Source: Saprospiraceae bacterium
GTDB taxonomy: Bacteria > Bacteroidota > Bacteroidia > Chitinophagales > Saprospiraceae
Length of the DNA: 64,000 nucleotides
NCBI GenBank assembly: GCA_016722295.1
Contig: JADKGL010000014.1
Span: 1-64,000, forward strand
Direction: 5' to 3'
This document shows, piece by piece, positions 26,307 to 35,638 of the stretch. Below the pieces are notes generated by a model. That model was not told the origin of the DNA. It did not search any database and saw only the letters and a program-made list of their open reading frames with translations. A program made the position numbers and the translations under genes. Within the stretch, counting starts at the first letter, position 1. Each line of letters begins with the position of its first letter.

Positions 26307-28685
26307 ATGCGAATTGTTTTTTTATTTTTTTTAATGATTTCTACACTTGCTTACAGCCAAAAAGACCCAGATTTAAATATGAAGATTATAGCTCATATTG
26401 AAGATCCAAGTGGTGGTAGTGGTGTATGGCATTATATGAGGAACGGAATAGAGTATGCTGCATATGGATCACGAACAGGCTTGGTGATTTATTCGTTAGA
26501 AAATCCAGCAATGCCAATAGAAAGATATAAAGCTAGTGGAGTGAATACGACTTGGAGAGAAGTATATGGTTATGGTGACTATATCTATGGGGTAACTGAT
26601 TCGAGATCAGATGGTCTGATTATCATAAATATGAAAGAGGCTCCAGCGAAAATAACACATAAGTTTTGGACTACTGAAGTCACTGCTAATAATAAGACTG
26701 ATAAAATCAACACCTGTCATACAGTATTTGTAGATGAGAAAGGGATATTATGTTTGAATGGATGTAGTCCATGGGATGGTGTGTTATTTTTTGATATCAA
26801 TACAGATCCTGAGAATCCAAAATTTCTAGGAGCGGAAACAAAAAGATATTGCCATGATATGTTTATGCGGGGAGATACAATGTGGTCTTCAGATATTTTG
26901 GCTGGCTTGTTGTCTATTTGGGATACAAAAGACAAAGCAAATCCAAAAGAATTGGCTACTATTACTACCCCACATGCTTTTACACATAACTCATGGATTT
27001 CTGATAATGCTAAGTTTGTCTTTACTACAGATGAAAAAGAAGAAGCTTATGTAGCTTCATACGATGTGAGTGATTTGTCAAATATTAAATTGCTCGATGT
27101 CTTTAGACCAAGAGATACAGAAGGAAAAAGTGTTATCCCTCATAACACGAGGTATTTGGATGGTTATTTGATTACAGCATATTATACAGATGGTGTAAAG
27201 ATTATTGATGCTAATAAACCAGATAACCTCATTGAAGTGGGCACTGTGGATACATATTTTGGAGCCGATGGTGGATTTCATGGATGCTGGGGAGTAAGCC
27301 CTTACTTGCCAAGTAAAACAATTGTAGCTTCAGATATAGAAGGTGGATTATTTATTATTAAGCCAGAATATGTAAGAGCATGTTACCTTGAAGGTGATGT
27401 AAAGGATAGTTTGGACGGTACTCCAATAGTGAATGCAAAAGTTGTAATTCAAGTTCCTAAAGTAAATTATGAAGAGACTAATTCAGTTGGTCAATATAAA
27501 ACAGGTTATGCTGTAGCAGGAACATTTAAAGCTGAGTATTCTCATCCCAACTATTATCCTGCAATTGTCGACGTAGTTTTAGCAAACGGAGAAGTTACTT
27601 TAAAGAATGTAAAGTTGCTTCCAAAATCGAGTCAAACTGTAAAAATCACAGTACTCGATTCTTTGACAAATAATCCAATTGCCAATGCTAAAATTGTAAT
27701 TAATGAAAGAACTGGATCACAAACTTATGATGCAACAACAGATGGAATTGCAAATACAAAGATCTTTGTTGATTCTGTTATAACAATTTATGCAGGTAAG
27801 TGGGGATATCATGAAAAAAAGTTAAACGTCGATACACGGACTTCATTAACTAATTTTACTATTTTATTGACTCCTGGATACAAAGATGATTTTGTGTTGG
27901 ATTTAGGTTGGAAAGAAAGTTCAACAGCTAATTTAGGTCAATGGATTAAAGTGGAACCCATTGGAACTGTCCAGCAGCGTGTACAAATTCAGACAGAAAC
28001 CGATCTTCCAGACGATCTAGGAAATGAATGTTATGTCACAGGGAATGGAGACACTGCTCCAGGAGCAAATGACGTGGATAATGGATCAACGACGATTCAA
28101 TCACCATTGATGGATCTCTCTAAATACAATGACCCAGTAATAAAATATTCAAGATGGTTTGTCAATACAGGAGGTGCTGGAAATCCAAATGATAAAGTGA
28201 TTTTTTCACTAAATGATGGGACTAATACGAAAATTTTAGAAACAATTACTGAATCTACAAGTGCTTGGGTAAGAAGCGAAGAATTTCATCTTAAAACACT
28301 GTTTACTGATGTAAGTAAAATTCAGTTTTCTGTGACTGCATCTGATGATGATCCTGGTCATTTGGTTGAAGCAGCATTGGATGGTTTTATCGTGTATGAC
28401 GCTAATCCAATCGTGTCAACTAATCTTCCTTCTAAAGACATTAGTCAAATGAGAATTCAACAGAATCCATTTCATCGAAAGGCAGTTGTTGATTTTGCAA
28501 ATTTAGAAAATTCAATTTATACTTTACAGATAGTTGATCCCAATGGACATATTGTTTCTCAGCGATCTATTAGCAATAAAACTAATACAGTAGAAATTGG
28601 AGATGATTTGCTCGTTGGGCAATATAAAGTAATACTTAGAGATCATATAAGTGTACTACAGATTTTGACCTTAGTGAAAATATAA
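26307..28685 (+). CDS. choice-of-anchor B family protein with T9SS type A sorting domain
   Basis: About 792 residues from ATG 26307; an upstream TTG at 26277 overlaps a near-consensus -7 box and is not a good start. Signal peptide MRIVFLFFLMISTLAYSQ. Residues about 20-360 form a propeller-like domain of LVIVD/choice-of-anchor B type (VYGYGDYIYGVTD, HTVFVDEKGILCLNG, SYDVSDLSNIKLLD, HNTRYLDGYLITAYYTDG, GFHGCWGVSPY). Then two carboxypeptidase-regulatory (CNA-B-like) domains (DGTPIVNAKVVIQV, NNPIANAKIVINE), a jelly-roll-like domain, and a C-terminal sorting domain with QQNPFHRKAVVDF, TLQIVDPNGHIV and LVGQYKVILRDH. Exported by T9SS and probably anchored or released at the cell surface. Confidence 0.85.
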   Translation: MRIVFLFFLMISTLAYSQKDPDLNMKIIAHIEDPSGGSGVWHYMRNGIEYAAYGSRTGLVIYSLENPAMPIERYKASGVNTTWREVYGYGDYIYGVTDSRSDGLIIINMKEAPAKITHKFWTTEVTANNKTDKINTCHTVFVDEKGILCLNGCSPWDGVLFFDINTDPENPKFLGAETKRYCHDMFMRGDTMWSSDILAGLLSIWDTKDKANPKELATITTPHAFTHNSWISDNAKFVFTTDEKEEAYVASYDVSDLSNIKLLDVFRPRDTEGKSVIPHNTRYLDGYLITAYYTDGVKIIDANKPDNLIEVGTVDTYFGADGGFHGCWGVSPYLPSKTIVASDIEGGLFIIKPEYVRACYLEGDVKDSLDGTPIVNAKVVIQVPKVNYEETNSVGQYKTGYAVAGTFKAEYSHPNYYPAIVDVVLANGEVTLKNVKLLPKSSQTVKITVLDSLTNNPIANAKIVINERTGSQTYDATTDGIANTKIFVDSVITIYAGKWGYHEKKLNVDTRTSLTNFTILLTPGYKDDFVLDLGWKESSTANLGQWIKVEPIGTVQQRVQIQTETDLPDDLGNECYVTGNGDTAPGANDVDNGSTTIQSPLMDLSKYNDPVIKYSRWFVNTGGAGNPNDKVIFSLNDGTNTKILETITESTSAWVRSEEFHLKTLFTDVSKIQFSVTASDDDPGHLVEAALDGFIVYDANPIVSTNLPSKDISQMRIQQNPFHRKAVVDFANLENSIYTLQIVDPNGHIVSQRSISNKTNTVEIGDDLLVGQYKVILRDHISVLQILTLVKI

Positions 28686-28706
28686 GATGTTTTAAAAAAA
28701 ATAAAG

Positions 28707-28738
28707 CAGCATTCAGGGTATACTTGAGTGCTGTTTTT
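28707..28738. terminator. bidirectional terminator between the choice-of-anchor gene and miaA
   Basis: CAGCATTCA pairs with TGAGTGCTG (one wobble) around a 9-nt loop, with an A-run before and TTTTTG after, so it can serve both convergent genes. Confidence 0.75.
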
Positions 28739-28749
28739 GTTTATTCTTT

Positions 28750-29649
28750 TTAAAGAACTAAATTGTTAAAATACTCAATGGCTATATCAAGCGATTCTAT
28801 TTTTTTTCCGCTACTGAATTTGTTGAACCAAGTGATCTGCCGTTTCGCATAGTTTCTAGTGTGCTGTTTGATTTTATCAACAGCAAAATCTAACGTCACC
28901 TTAGCATCCAAGTAATCAAATAATTCTACATAACCCACAGTTTGCAATGAAGGTAAAGTGCGATAATTATTTACTTGCCGAACTTCATCTAATAAGCCAT
29001 TTTCCATCATTTCATCAACTCTTTGATTGATCCTTTGATACAATTCATTTCTTTCTGGACACAAATAAATTTCATTGATAAGATAGGGTAGCCTCTTGTT
29101 GGAATTTGTTTGAATTTGTTGAGTAAATGGCTTTCCCGTCATTTCAATTATTTCAAGAACTCGCAACAGTCTCCTTGGATTTTTTATATCAATTTTATAG
29201 TATGTTGATTCATCTTTAGCAAACAATTTTGCTTGGAGATATTCTAATCCATATTGGTGCAATTCAAGGTTTAATTTTTCTCTGATTTCAGTAGTAGCTT
29301 CTGGTAATGGATCTAGACCTGAAAGTAATGCATTTATATAAAATCCTGTACCTCCGACAATGACAATATCTTGGTATATTGTGGTCAAATTTTCGATGCA
29401 TGATAGCGCTTCACGTGAATATTGATGCGCATTGTAGGAGTCATGTATTGAAATGTGGTTTATGAAATGATGTTTTGATTGGGCTAATTGAACAGGCGTA
29501 GGTTTTGCAGTTCCGATAGTGAGTTCATTATAAATCTGTCTACTGTCTGCAGAAATTATTTCACATTTTAATTTCTCAGCTAGATGCAATGATAGGGTTG
29601 TCTTTCCTGAGGCTGTTGGACCAGTAATTAACCATATCTTTTTATCCAT
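28750..29649 (-). CDS. miaA: tRNA dimethylallyltransferase
   Basis: About 299 residues from ATG 29649 (MDKKIWLITG). It adds a dimethylallyl group to A37 of tRNAs reading UNN codons. The P-loop is GPTASGKTTLS, followed by ISADSRQIYNELTIGTAKP, VGGTGFYINALLSG and the tail IKQHTRNYAKRQITWFNKF, all MiaA-diagnostic. An earlier ATG at 29673 lies upstream of a TAACTTTG -7 box (29661-29668), so transcription would start after it; I therefore prefer the start at 29649, which leaves a very short leader. Confidence 0.94.
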   Translation of the reverse strand: MDKKIWLITGPTASGKTTLSLHLAEKLKCEIISADSRQIYNELTIGTAKPTPVQLAQSKHHFINHISIHDSYNAHQYSREALSCIENLTTIYQDIVIVGGTGFYINALLSGLDPLPEATTEIREKLNLELHQYGLEYLQAKLFAKDESTYYKIDIKNPRRLLRVLEIIEMTGKPFTQQIQTNSNKRLPYLINEIYLCPERNELYQRINQRVDEMMENGLLDEVRQVNNYRTLPSLQTVGYVELFDYLDAKVTLDFAVDKIKQHTRNYAKRQITWFNKFSSGKKIESLDIAIEYFNNLVL

Positions 29650-29660
29650 TGATTTTTTTG

Positions 29661-29668
29661 CAAAGTTA
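29661..29668 (-). promoter_or_regulatory. -7 box (TAACTTTG) of miaA
   Basis: TAACTTTG on the minus strand, 12 bp upstream of ATG 29649; it decides between two miaA starts. Confidence 0.5.
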
Positions 29669-29730
29669 CGCATTTATTTAAATTGATTTTGAATTGACAG
29701 TGATTGACTACTATGTGTTAGAAAAAAGTT

Positions 29731-29738
29731 TATATTTG
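29731..29738 (+). promoter_or_regulatory. -7 box (TATATTTG) of the acyltransferase gene
   Basis: TATATTTG ends 22 bp before ATG 29761; divergent from the miaA promoter. Confidence 0.5.
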
Positions 29739-29760
29739 CAGTACATAGTTTTTAACAAAA

Positions 29761-30888
29761 ATGCTTTATCCAATATTCAAAATAATAATGAAGGTATACT
29801 TCAATATGTATTATAAAAAAATATATATTGAAGGCGCTGATCAAATTCCTGAAGGCGTTCCTTTAGTTTTTATTTGTAACCATCCTAATTCTTTTATGGA
29901 GGCATGTCTATTGGCTACATTTCAGAATCGTCCATTACATTTTTTGGTAAGAGGGGATATGTTTGAAAAAAAATGGCTGGCACCTATTTTGCGAGAGACA
30001 AATCAAATACCTATATACAGATTTAAAGATGGGTTTGAAAAATTGAGAAATAATAAAAGTAGTTTTTCGGCATCATTTGATATTTTAGCAGAGAATAAAT
30101 GTATCCTACTTTTTCCAGAAGGAAGTACAGAGTTTGTGCCTTGGTTAAGACCATTTCAAAAGGGTGCAGCTCGATTGGCTACTGGTACTATAGAAGAAAA
30201 GGGAATCGATGATGTCTTTGTATTGCCATGTGCGGTTCACTATTTTGATGCTCTAGAAACAAGATCAACAGTAGCGATACAATTTGGAAACGCGATATCA
30301 ACTAAAGAATTTTTTCAAAATAAGAACTCTACAGATATACTTTCGGATTATACAAATCATTTGTATCAAAAGATGGATGAATTGGTTATTTCTTATCCCA
30401 AAAAATTGCCTAGAAAACCTTTAGATGAGCAATTGCAAGATGCATTTACTAGACCTAAATCGTTATTCAATCTATTCCATTCAAAAGAGTCAGTACATTC
30501 TAAGTGCAAAGTTGCAATGGATAAATTTGTTAATCAAAATGAAGCAATTTTAGAGCCAAAAATATCTTCGTCTTTACTGAGAAAAATAGTTCTGAGTTTA
30601 CTAATTTTCATTTTAAGTATTCTAAGTATACCTGCAATTATTTTATTTTATCCAACACTTTTTTTTGTAAAAAAATGGTCAAAGACTTTGAAAAGCATAG
30701 AGTTTCAAGCACCAACTCGATTGGCAGTGAGCTTAATGCTTCATCTATTCATAAGCAAAATATTCTTTTTCATGTGTTGGTATTTTTTGGATTTCAGTAA
30801 AGCTATAGTAGCTACAGTGTTGCTCCAAGTTTCGTTATTTTCATTGTTGATTTTGAAAGATTCTATCACTATTTTAAAATTAGAATAA
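29761..30888 (+). CDS. lysophospholipid (PlsC-like) acyltransferase
   Basis: 375 residues. LPLAT domain in the N-terminal 220 residues: ICNHPNSFMEACLLA is the catalytic block (the usual acidic residue is Asp, here Glu), HFLVRGDMFEKKWLAP, then LLFPEGSTEFVPWLRPFQKG with the FPEG substrate motif. Two membrane segments follow at about 275-300 (ILRKIVLSLLIFILSILSIPAIILFYP split) and near the C-terminus. It transfers acyl chains from acyl-CoA or acyl-ACP to a glycerolipid or related acceptor at the inner membrane. The acceptor cannot be told from the sequence. Confidence 0.87.
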   Translation: MLYPIFKIIMKVYFNMYYKKIYIEGADQIPEGVPLVFICNHPNSFMEACLLATFQNRPLHFLVRGDMFEKKWLAPILRETNQIPIYRFKDGFEKLRNNKSSFSASFDILAENKCILLFPEGSTEFVPWLRPFQKGAARLATGTIEEKGIDDVFVLPCAVHYFDALETRSTVAIQFGNAISTKEFFQNKNSTDILSDYTNHLYQKMDELVISYPKKLPRKPLDEQLQDAFTRPKSLFNLFHSKESVHSKCKVAMDKFVNQNEAILEPKISSSLLRKIVLSLLIFILSILSIPAIILFYPTLFFVKKWSKTLKSIEFQAPTRLAVSLMLHLFISKIFFFMCWYFLDFSKAIVATVLLQVSLFSLLILKDSITILKLE

Positions 30889-30974
30889 AGTTACTATTAT
30901 AAAGTTTTGAAGTCAATATTTGATAAAGCTGAGCAATTTCAGTTGAATTTATCAAACAATTAAAACTTTACTTT

Positions 30975-31652
30975 ATGAAAAAAAATGTAGCAGAATTCTT
31001 TGGGACATTTTGGTTGGTCTTGGGAGGATGTGGGAGCGCTGTTTTAGCAGCTTCTTTTCCAAATGTTGGCATTGGCCTAGTTGGAGTTTCCTTCGCTTTT
31101 GGACTTACTGTTGTTACGATTGCCTATTCTTTAGGCCATATTTCAGGAGCACATTTAAATCCAGCAGTTACAATTGGATTATGGGCAGGAGGTCGATTTC
31201 CAGCTTCATCAATTTTGCCTTATGTGGGATTTCAAATACTTGGAGCTATCGCTGCAGCTGCAGTGTTGTACGTGATTACGATAGGAAATGGATCAGGGAT
31301 TGGCAATTTTGCAGCTAATGGTTATGGTGAGCATTCACCGGGCAATTACAATTTGCTTTCAGCAATAGTTATTGAATTTGTTATGACATTTATGTTTCTC
31401 ATTGTGATTTTAGGTGCCACGGATGAAAGGGCTCCAAAGGGTTTTGCTGGGTTAGTTATAGGATTTGCATTGACGTTGATTCATTTAATTAGTATACCAG
31501 TGACAAATACTTCGGTCAATCCTGCAAGAAGTATAAGTCAAGCTTTGTTTGTTGGGGATTGGGCATTGTCACAATTGTGGTTATTTATTCTAATACCAAT
31601 TCTAGCTGCTGTATTCGCTGGATTTTTTTATAAAATGTTTCTAAAGGAATAA
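30975..31652 (+). CDS. aqpZ: aquaporin Z
   Basis: 225 residues, six membrane helices plus two half-helices with NPA boxes: SGAHLNPAVTIG and TSVNPARSISQ. The Arg after the second NPA and the narrow-pore residues suggest a water channel rather than a glycerol facilitator. Opening AEFFGTFWLVLGGCGSAVLA is typical of AqpZ. It is followed by a strong bidirectional terminator and stands alone. Confidence 0.92.
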   Translation: MKKNVAEFFGTFWLVLGGCGSAVLAASFPNVGIGLVGVSFAFGLTVVTIAYSLGHISGAHLNPAVTIGLWAGGRFPASSILPYVGFQILGAIAAAAVLYVITIGNGSGIGNFAANGYGEHSPGNYNLLSAIVIEFVMTFMFLIVILGATDERAPKGFAGLVIGFALTLIHLISIPVTNTSVNPARSISQALFVGDWALSQLWLFILIPILAAVFAGFFYKMFLKE

Positions 31653-31673
31653 TTGATTTTCATTATATTTTAT

Positions 31674-31714
31674 GCGATGAATTCACGTATTAAAATGAAT
31701 TCATCGCTATTTTT
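31674..31714. terminator. bidirectional terminator between aqpZ and the phosphate transporter
   Basis: GCGATGAATTC and GAATTCATCGC are 11-bp perfect arms (31674-31684 and 31697-31707) around a 12-nt loop, followed by TATTTTTTAT. It serves both convergent genes. Confidence 0.9.
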
Positions 31715-33126
31715 TATATAAACAATCTAAACAAATAAAATAAAACAGCACTTAAGATCATTGTAACTGGCAACGTAAGTACCCATGCAAGTGTGATATT
31801 TTTTACTGTTCCTTTTTGTAAATTTTTAGTTCCTTTACTTGCTACCATTGCACCAGCAACACCTGATGACAATACATGTGTAGTTGAAACGGGTAGTCCA
31901 AATTTTGAAGCTAAGCCAATGGTAATCGAGGCAATTAATTCTGCTGAAGCGCCTTCTGCATAAGTCATATGACGTTTACCAATTTTCTCACCAATTGTAA
32001 CTACGATTCTCTTCCAGCCAACCATTGTTCCAAGTCCTAAACAGATAGCAACCATTAGGATAACCCAAGTAGGAATATAGGATGTGTAATGAGAAATATG
32101 TTTTAGACTTTTTTTAATGGCTTTTAAATTACCTGTGCCTGAGAGAAGATTTGGCTCTTCTAATAGTTTATTCAAGCCTTTAACCGTAGTTCCAATTTGT
32201 TTTCTTACAGATAATATTTGTTTTGCTTCTTTAAGGTTGGCTGAATTTACAAAGATCGCAAACTGTCTTAGTTTATCGGCTTCTGCACAAAGAGTTCTTT
32301 CCATTAAGTAATTATTCGAAGCTTCTTTATCTAAAATTTGATAGATATTTGTAATTTCTTGATTAAATTTTTGTTTGTCAAAGTCTGGTGATAAAGCATG
32401 TTGGGCGGGTAAAAAAGCGAATAATACAATTAACATTAGTCCAATGCCTTTCTGACCATCATTATACCCATGAAAAAAACTTACCAATGTACAAGTACAA
32501 AATAAAATCGCTCGAATCCAAATAGGAGGTTTTGCACCTTCTTCAGGTTCTTTAAAAATTGCTTTATTTTTAATTAAACTTTTTAACAAAAACATTAGAG
32601 CTATTGCTATTGAAAATCCGAAAAGCGGGGAAAACAATAAAGAATATCCAATTTTGATTGCTTCATTCCAGTTCACTCCCGTAACAGTGGAATGTGGTAG
32701 ATAGGAATATGCTATCCCAACACCCAATAAAGCTCCGATCAAGGTGTGAGAACTCGAACAAGGAATACCAAAATACCAAGTTCCCAAATTCCATATAATC
32801 GCAGCAAGCAATGCTGCCAAGACTAAGGCAATTGCTTCATTGGTATTGTTTGACATCACAGCTTCTAAAGGCAATAAACTGGCAATTTTACCCGCAACAG
32901 CCATTCCGAAGAAATATGAACTCAACATCAAGCCGACAAAGTTCATCAGTCCTGACCATATCACAGCCTGAAGTGGCTCAAGTGATTTAGTATATATAAC
33001 TGTAGCGACAGCATTGGCGGTGTCATGAAATCCATTGACAAATTCAAATATACATACAGCTAGAACGCATAATATAAACGCAGCCAATAACCCCCCTGAT
33101 AGCCCTAATTCTACAAAACCGAACAT
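31714..33126 (-). CDS. inorganic phosphate transporter, PiT family
   Basis: 470 residues. Membrane protein with the two PiT signature halves: FVNGFHDTANAVATVIYT near residue 30 and FFHGYNDGQKGIG-like near 220, and the second half GLPVSTTHVLSSGVAGAM near 410. Symport of phosphate with H+/Na+ or metal-phosphate. A soluble, helical insert of about 80 residues (IYQILDKEASNNYLMERT, AKQILSVRKQIGTTVKG) sits between the halves; such inserts are common in bacterial PiT proteins. No PhoU-like neighbour is seen. Confidence 0.92.
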   Translation of the reverse strand: MFGFVELGLSGGLLAAFILCVLAVCIFEFVNGFHDTANAVATVIYTKSLEPLQAVIWSGLMNFVGLMLSSYFFGMAVAGKIASLLPLEAVMSNNTNEAIALVLAALLAAIIWNLGTWYFGIPCSSSHTLIGALLGVGIAYSYLPHSTVTGVNWNEAIKIGYSLLFSPLFGFSIAIALMFLLKSLIKNKAIFKEPEEGAKPPIWIRAILFCTCTLVSFFHGYNDGQKGIGLMLIVLFAFLPAQHALSPDFDKQKFNQEITNIYQILDKEASNNYLMERTLCAEADKLRQFAIFVNSANLKEAKQILSVRKQIGTTVKGLNKLLEEPNLLSGTGNLKAIKKSLKHISHYTSYIPTWVILMVAICLGLGTMVGWKRIVVTIGEKIGKRHMTYAEGASAELIASITIGLASKFGLPVSTTHVLSSGVAGAMVASKGTKNLQKGTVKNITLAWVLTLPVTMILSAVLFYLFRLFI

Positions 33127-33277
33127 AATTAACTATTATTTCGGTTGTAAAGTTAAGTCTATGATCTCATTTGGCAATATTATCTAATCATTAAGTTTTA
33201 TAACTATGGTTGAATTAACGAATCATTTGAGTAAGTAGGGGCAACATTCAGCATTTTTTGATCGTTGTCATAGGACT

Positions 33278-34123
33278 ATGCTTAAATTGGTCAGATTTCT
33301 TGTTAAGATAGCCTGTCTTATTTATCTCATTTTTTTGAAAGAGGGCTTTTTGGATAATCAAAAATTGCCCCCAATTTTTTATACACCGATTGCAATTTCA
33401 ATTATACATTTTTTAATCTTCTTTCTCGCGTTGAATCTGATCATTAGATTTACTCAAATGATCTATAGAAAACGCAAACGCAAAGGAGATAAATACTCAG
33501 ATAATGTGATTATCGGTTTGCAAAATATTTATTATCTTTTAATGGTCATGGCTATTACCGTTACTATTATTGGATTTTTTGGAATTGAGTTTTCAAAATT
33601 ATTGACAGCCTTGAGCATCGTCGCTGCAGCAATAGCAATTATTTCAAAGGAATTTGTTTCAGATATTATCGCTGGAATGAGTATTACTTTCTCTAAAGAA
33701 CTATCAATTGGTGACTATGTGAAAGTAGGAGAATATAAAGGCAGAGTCATCGATATCAATCTGCATAAGATTGTTTTGCATCATGATGATGATGATATTA
33801 TATACATTCCAAACTCAAAAGCATATAATGATGATATTATAAATTATACACAAAAGGAAATCCGAAAATTTAATGTGGACTTTGCGATCAATTCAGAGTT
33901 AAACATTCCCTTAAGTGCTCTTCAAGTGACCATTCATAGAGTCTTACTTAGATACAATGATTCCATAGTACTCGATTCAGAAAAGCTAAAAGTAATCAAT
34001 ATCTTAAAGGATGAGATACGGTATAAGCTCCAGTTCAAATTGAATCAGATGAATCCAGTCCTTGCTGAGCAAATCAAATCTGAAATTCGCGAAGCTATTT
34101 CACTATTGGTTATAAAAGACTAA
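33278..34123 (+). CDS. MscS-family mechanosensitive channel
   Basis: 281 residues. Three to four membrane segments, the last a pore helix with ALSIVAAAIAIISKEFVSDI, followed by the MscS beta-domain (GMSITFSKELSIGDYVKVG, GRVIDINLHKIVLHHDDDD, IYIPNSKAYNDDIINYT). A run of Asp (HHDDDDII) lies in the beta-domain. It would release solutes on osmotic downshock. Its start is at 33278; a later region 34124-34167 has nothing recognisable. Confidence 0.87.
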   Translation: MLKLVRFLVKIACLIYLIFLKEGFLDNQKLPPIFYTPIAISIIHFLIFFLALNLIIRFTQMIYRKRKRKGDKYSDNVIIGLQNIYYLLMVMAITVTIIGFFGIEFSKLLTALSIVAAAIAIISKEFVSDIIAGMSITFSKELSIGDYVKVGEYKGRVIDINLHKIVLHHDDDDIIYIPNSKAYNDDIINYTQKEIRKFNVDFAINSELNIPLSALQVTIHRVLLRYNDSIVLDSEKLKVINILKDEIRYKLQFKLNQMNPVLAEQIKSEIREAISLLVIKD

Positions 34124-34167
34124 TTTGGTTACATTGAGATAGAATACTAATTTTCAAAAATCAATTT

Positions 34168-34303
34168 ATACCAAAGCGATAAATTCGCCCATACTTCGTT
34201 ACAAATCCTCGATGTAGTGATCCACTGCATCTCCAGTTTGCGCCTTGACTAGAAAAATTTCTCATCATAGTATTTTGGACTATTATATAATTCACTTTGG
34301 TAT
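34168..34303. repeat. palindromic interspersed element (MITE/REP-like)
   Basis: Imperfect terminal inverted repeats ATACCAAAGCGA (34168-34179) and TCACTTTGGTAT (34292-34303) match at 11 of 12 bases. Inside, GATGTAGTG and CACTGCATC (34211-34219 and 34223-34231) form a 9-bp hairpin with loop ATC. The 136-bp piece has an intermediate GC content unlike its A+T-rich flanks and contains no convincing gene. The remaining 290 bp up to aroC hold nothing I recognise. Confidence 0.6.
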
Positions 34304-34594
34304 TACTTGTTTTATTTTTGATTCGTTGTAGCGAGAAAATGGGAACAACCATTGGCTAATTCTACTGTTTTACCATTAAAGCTAAAATTCGCATTAGAAA
34401 TGATTTACTTGAAAATCTGACAACATATTTGTCATCATTCTTGATTTTATATCATCAATAAGCAATAGCAACATTTGTGGTATATAATTTCCATGCAATG
34501 TCAACTATCTTGTCATAAATTCATTCGAGTAAAATCTAATGTAGAATTTAGAGTAAACTAAAATTAATATACAATTGCATAATAGTAATCTTCA

Positions 34595-35575
34595 ATGAAT
34601 CAATTTGGAAATTATTTCAGGCTTTCAATCTACGGAGAATCACATGGTGTTGCTGTAGGAATTATAATCGATGGTGTGCCTTCTGGTATCGAACTAGTAG
34701 AAGATGATTTTTTGACTGATTTATCGCGCCGCAAGTCAGGACCTATAGGTACAACAAAACGTATTGAAGAAGATTTACCCATCTTCATTTCTGGAGTATT
34801 TAATGGAAGAACGACTGGTGCCCCACTTCATATCCAGTTTAAAAACAAGGATATAAGATCAGAAGATTATAAAAATTTAAAATTCACGCCACGACCTGGT
34901 CATGCTGACTTTACTGCTTTACGTAAATATAATGGCTACAATGATCCACGAGGTGGCGGACATTTTAGTGGCAGGTTAACACTGCCTTTGGTAGCGGCTG
35001 GAGTGATTGCAAAAAAGATAGTAAAACAGATTAAGATTGTAGCCTCAATTCTTGAAATAGGTGGGATGACGGATTTTGAGAAGGCTATTGATCATGCAAT
35101 TCAACAAAATGACTCAATAGGAGGCATCATAGAATGTGTGAGTTCAGATGTTCCTATCGGATGGGGAGAACCATTTTTCAATTCTGTGGAGTCTTTGATA
35201 AGTCATTTGATTTTTTCAATTCCAGCGATAAAGGGGATAGAGTTCGGAGTAGGATTTATTGCTGCAAAAATGAATGGATCTCAACACAATGATGCAATAG
35301 AGAGTATTGACGGTCGAACAAAAACAAATAATTCTGGGGGTATAAATGGTGGAATAACAAATGGAAACGAATTAGTGTTTCGGGTTGTGGTCAAGCCAAC
35401 AAGTAGTATTGGAAAAATACAAAACACATTAAATTTTGAAAATAGTAAAATTGAAGCTCTTGAAATAATAGGTAGACATGATGTTTGTATCGCATTGCGA
35501 GTTCCTGTGGTCGTAGAAGCTGTAACCGCAATTGCATTGGCAGAATTTTATCTCACTCAAAAAGTACAGAATTAA
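34595..35575 (+). CDS. aroC: chorismate synthase
   Basis: 326 residues (short side of the family, which is about 350-390). It eliminates phosphate from EPSP to give chorismate, needing reduced FMN. Signature blocks: GNYFRLSIYGESHG, LSRRKSGPIGTTKRIEED, ADFTALRKYNGYNDPRGGGH then FSGRLTLPLVAAG, SGGINGGITNG, and VVVKPTSSIGK. The C-terminal RHDVCIALRVPVVVEA is complete. It stands alone here; no other aro gene is nearby. Confidence 0.95.
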   Translation: MNQFGNYFRLSIYGESHGVAVGIIIDGVPSGIELVEDDFLTDLSRRKSGPIGTTKRIEEDLPIFISGVFNGRTTGAPLHIQFKNKDIRSEDYKNLKFTPRPGHADFTALRKYNGYNDPRGGGHFSGRLTLPLVAAGVIAKKIVKQIKIVASILEIGGMTDFEKAIDHAIQQNDSIGGIIECVSSDVPIGWGEPFFNSVESLISHLIFSIPAIKGIEFGVGFIAAKMNGSQHNDAIESIDGRTKTNNSGGINGGITNGNELVFRVVVKPTSSIGKIQNTLNFENSKIEALEIIGRHDVCIALRVPVVVEAVTAIALAEFYLTQKVQN

Positions 35576-35638
35576 TAAAATAAAAAAACCCCACTCAAAG
35601 TAGAATGGAGTTTTATTTTTTCACTGTAGCAAAAAAAA

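Noticed and set aside
31010..31318. 102-residue frame inside aqpZ
   Set aside because: Plus-strand frameshadow of the aquaporin; Cys/Trp/Ser-rich and not protein-like.
34161..34352. 63-residue minus-strand frame between mscS and aroC
   Set aside because: It overlaps the palindromic element, is compositionally odd and has no homology that I can see; better explained as non-coding.
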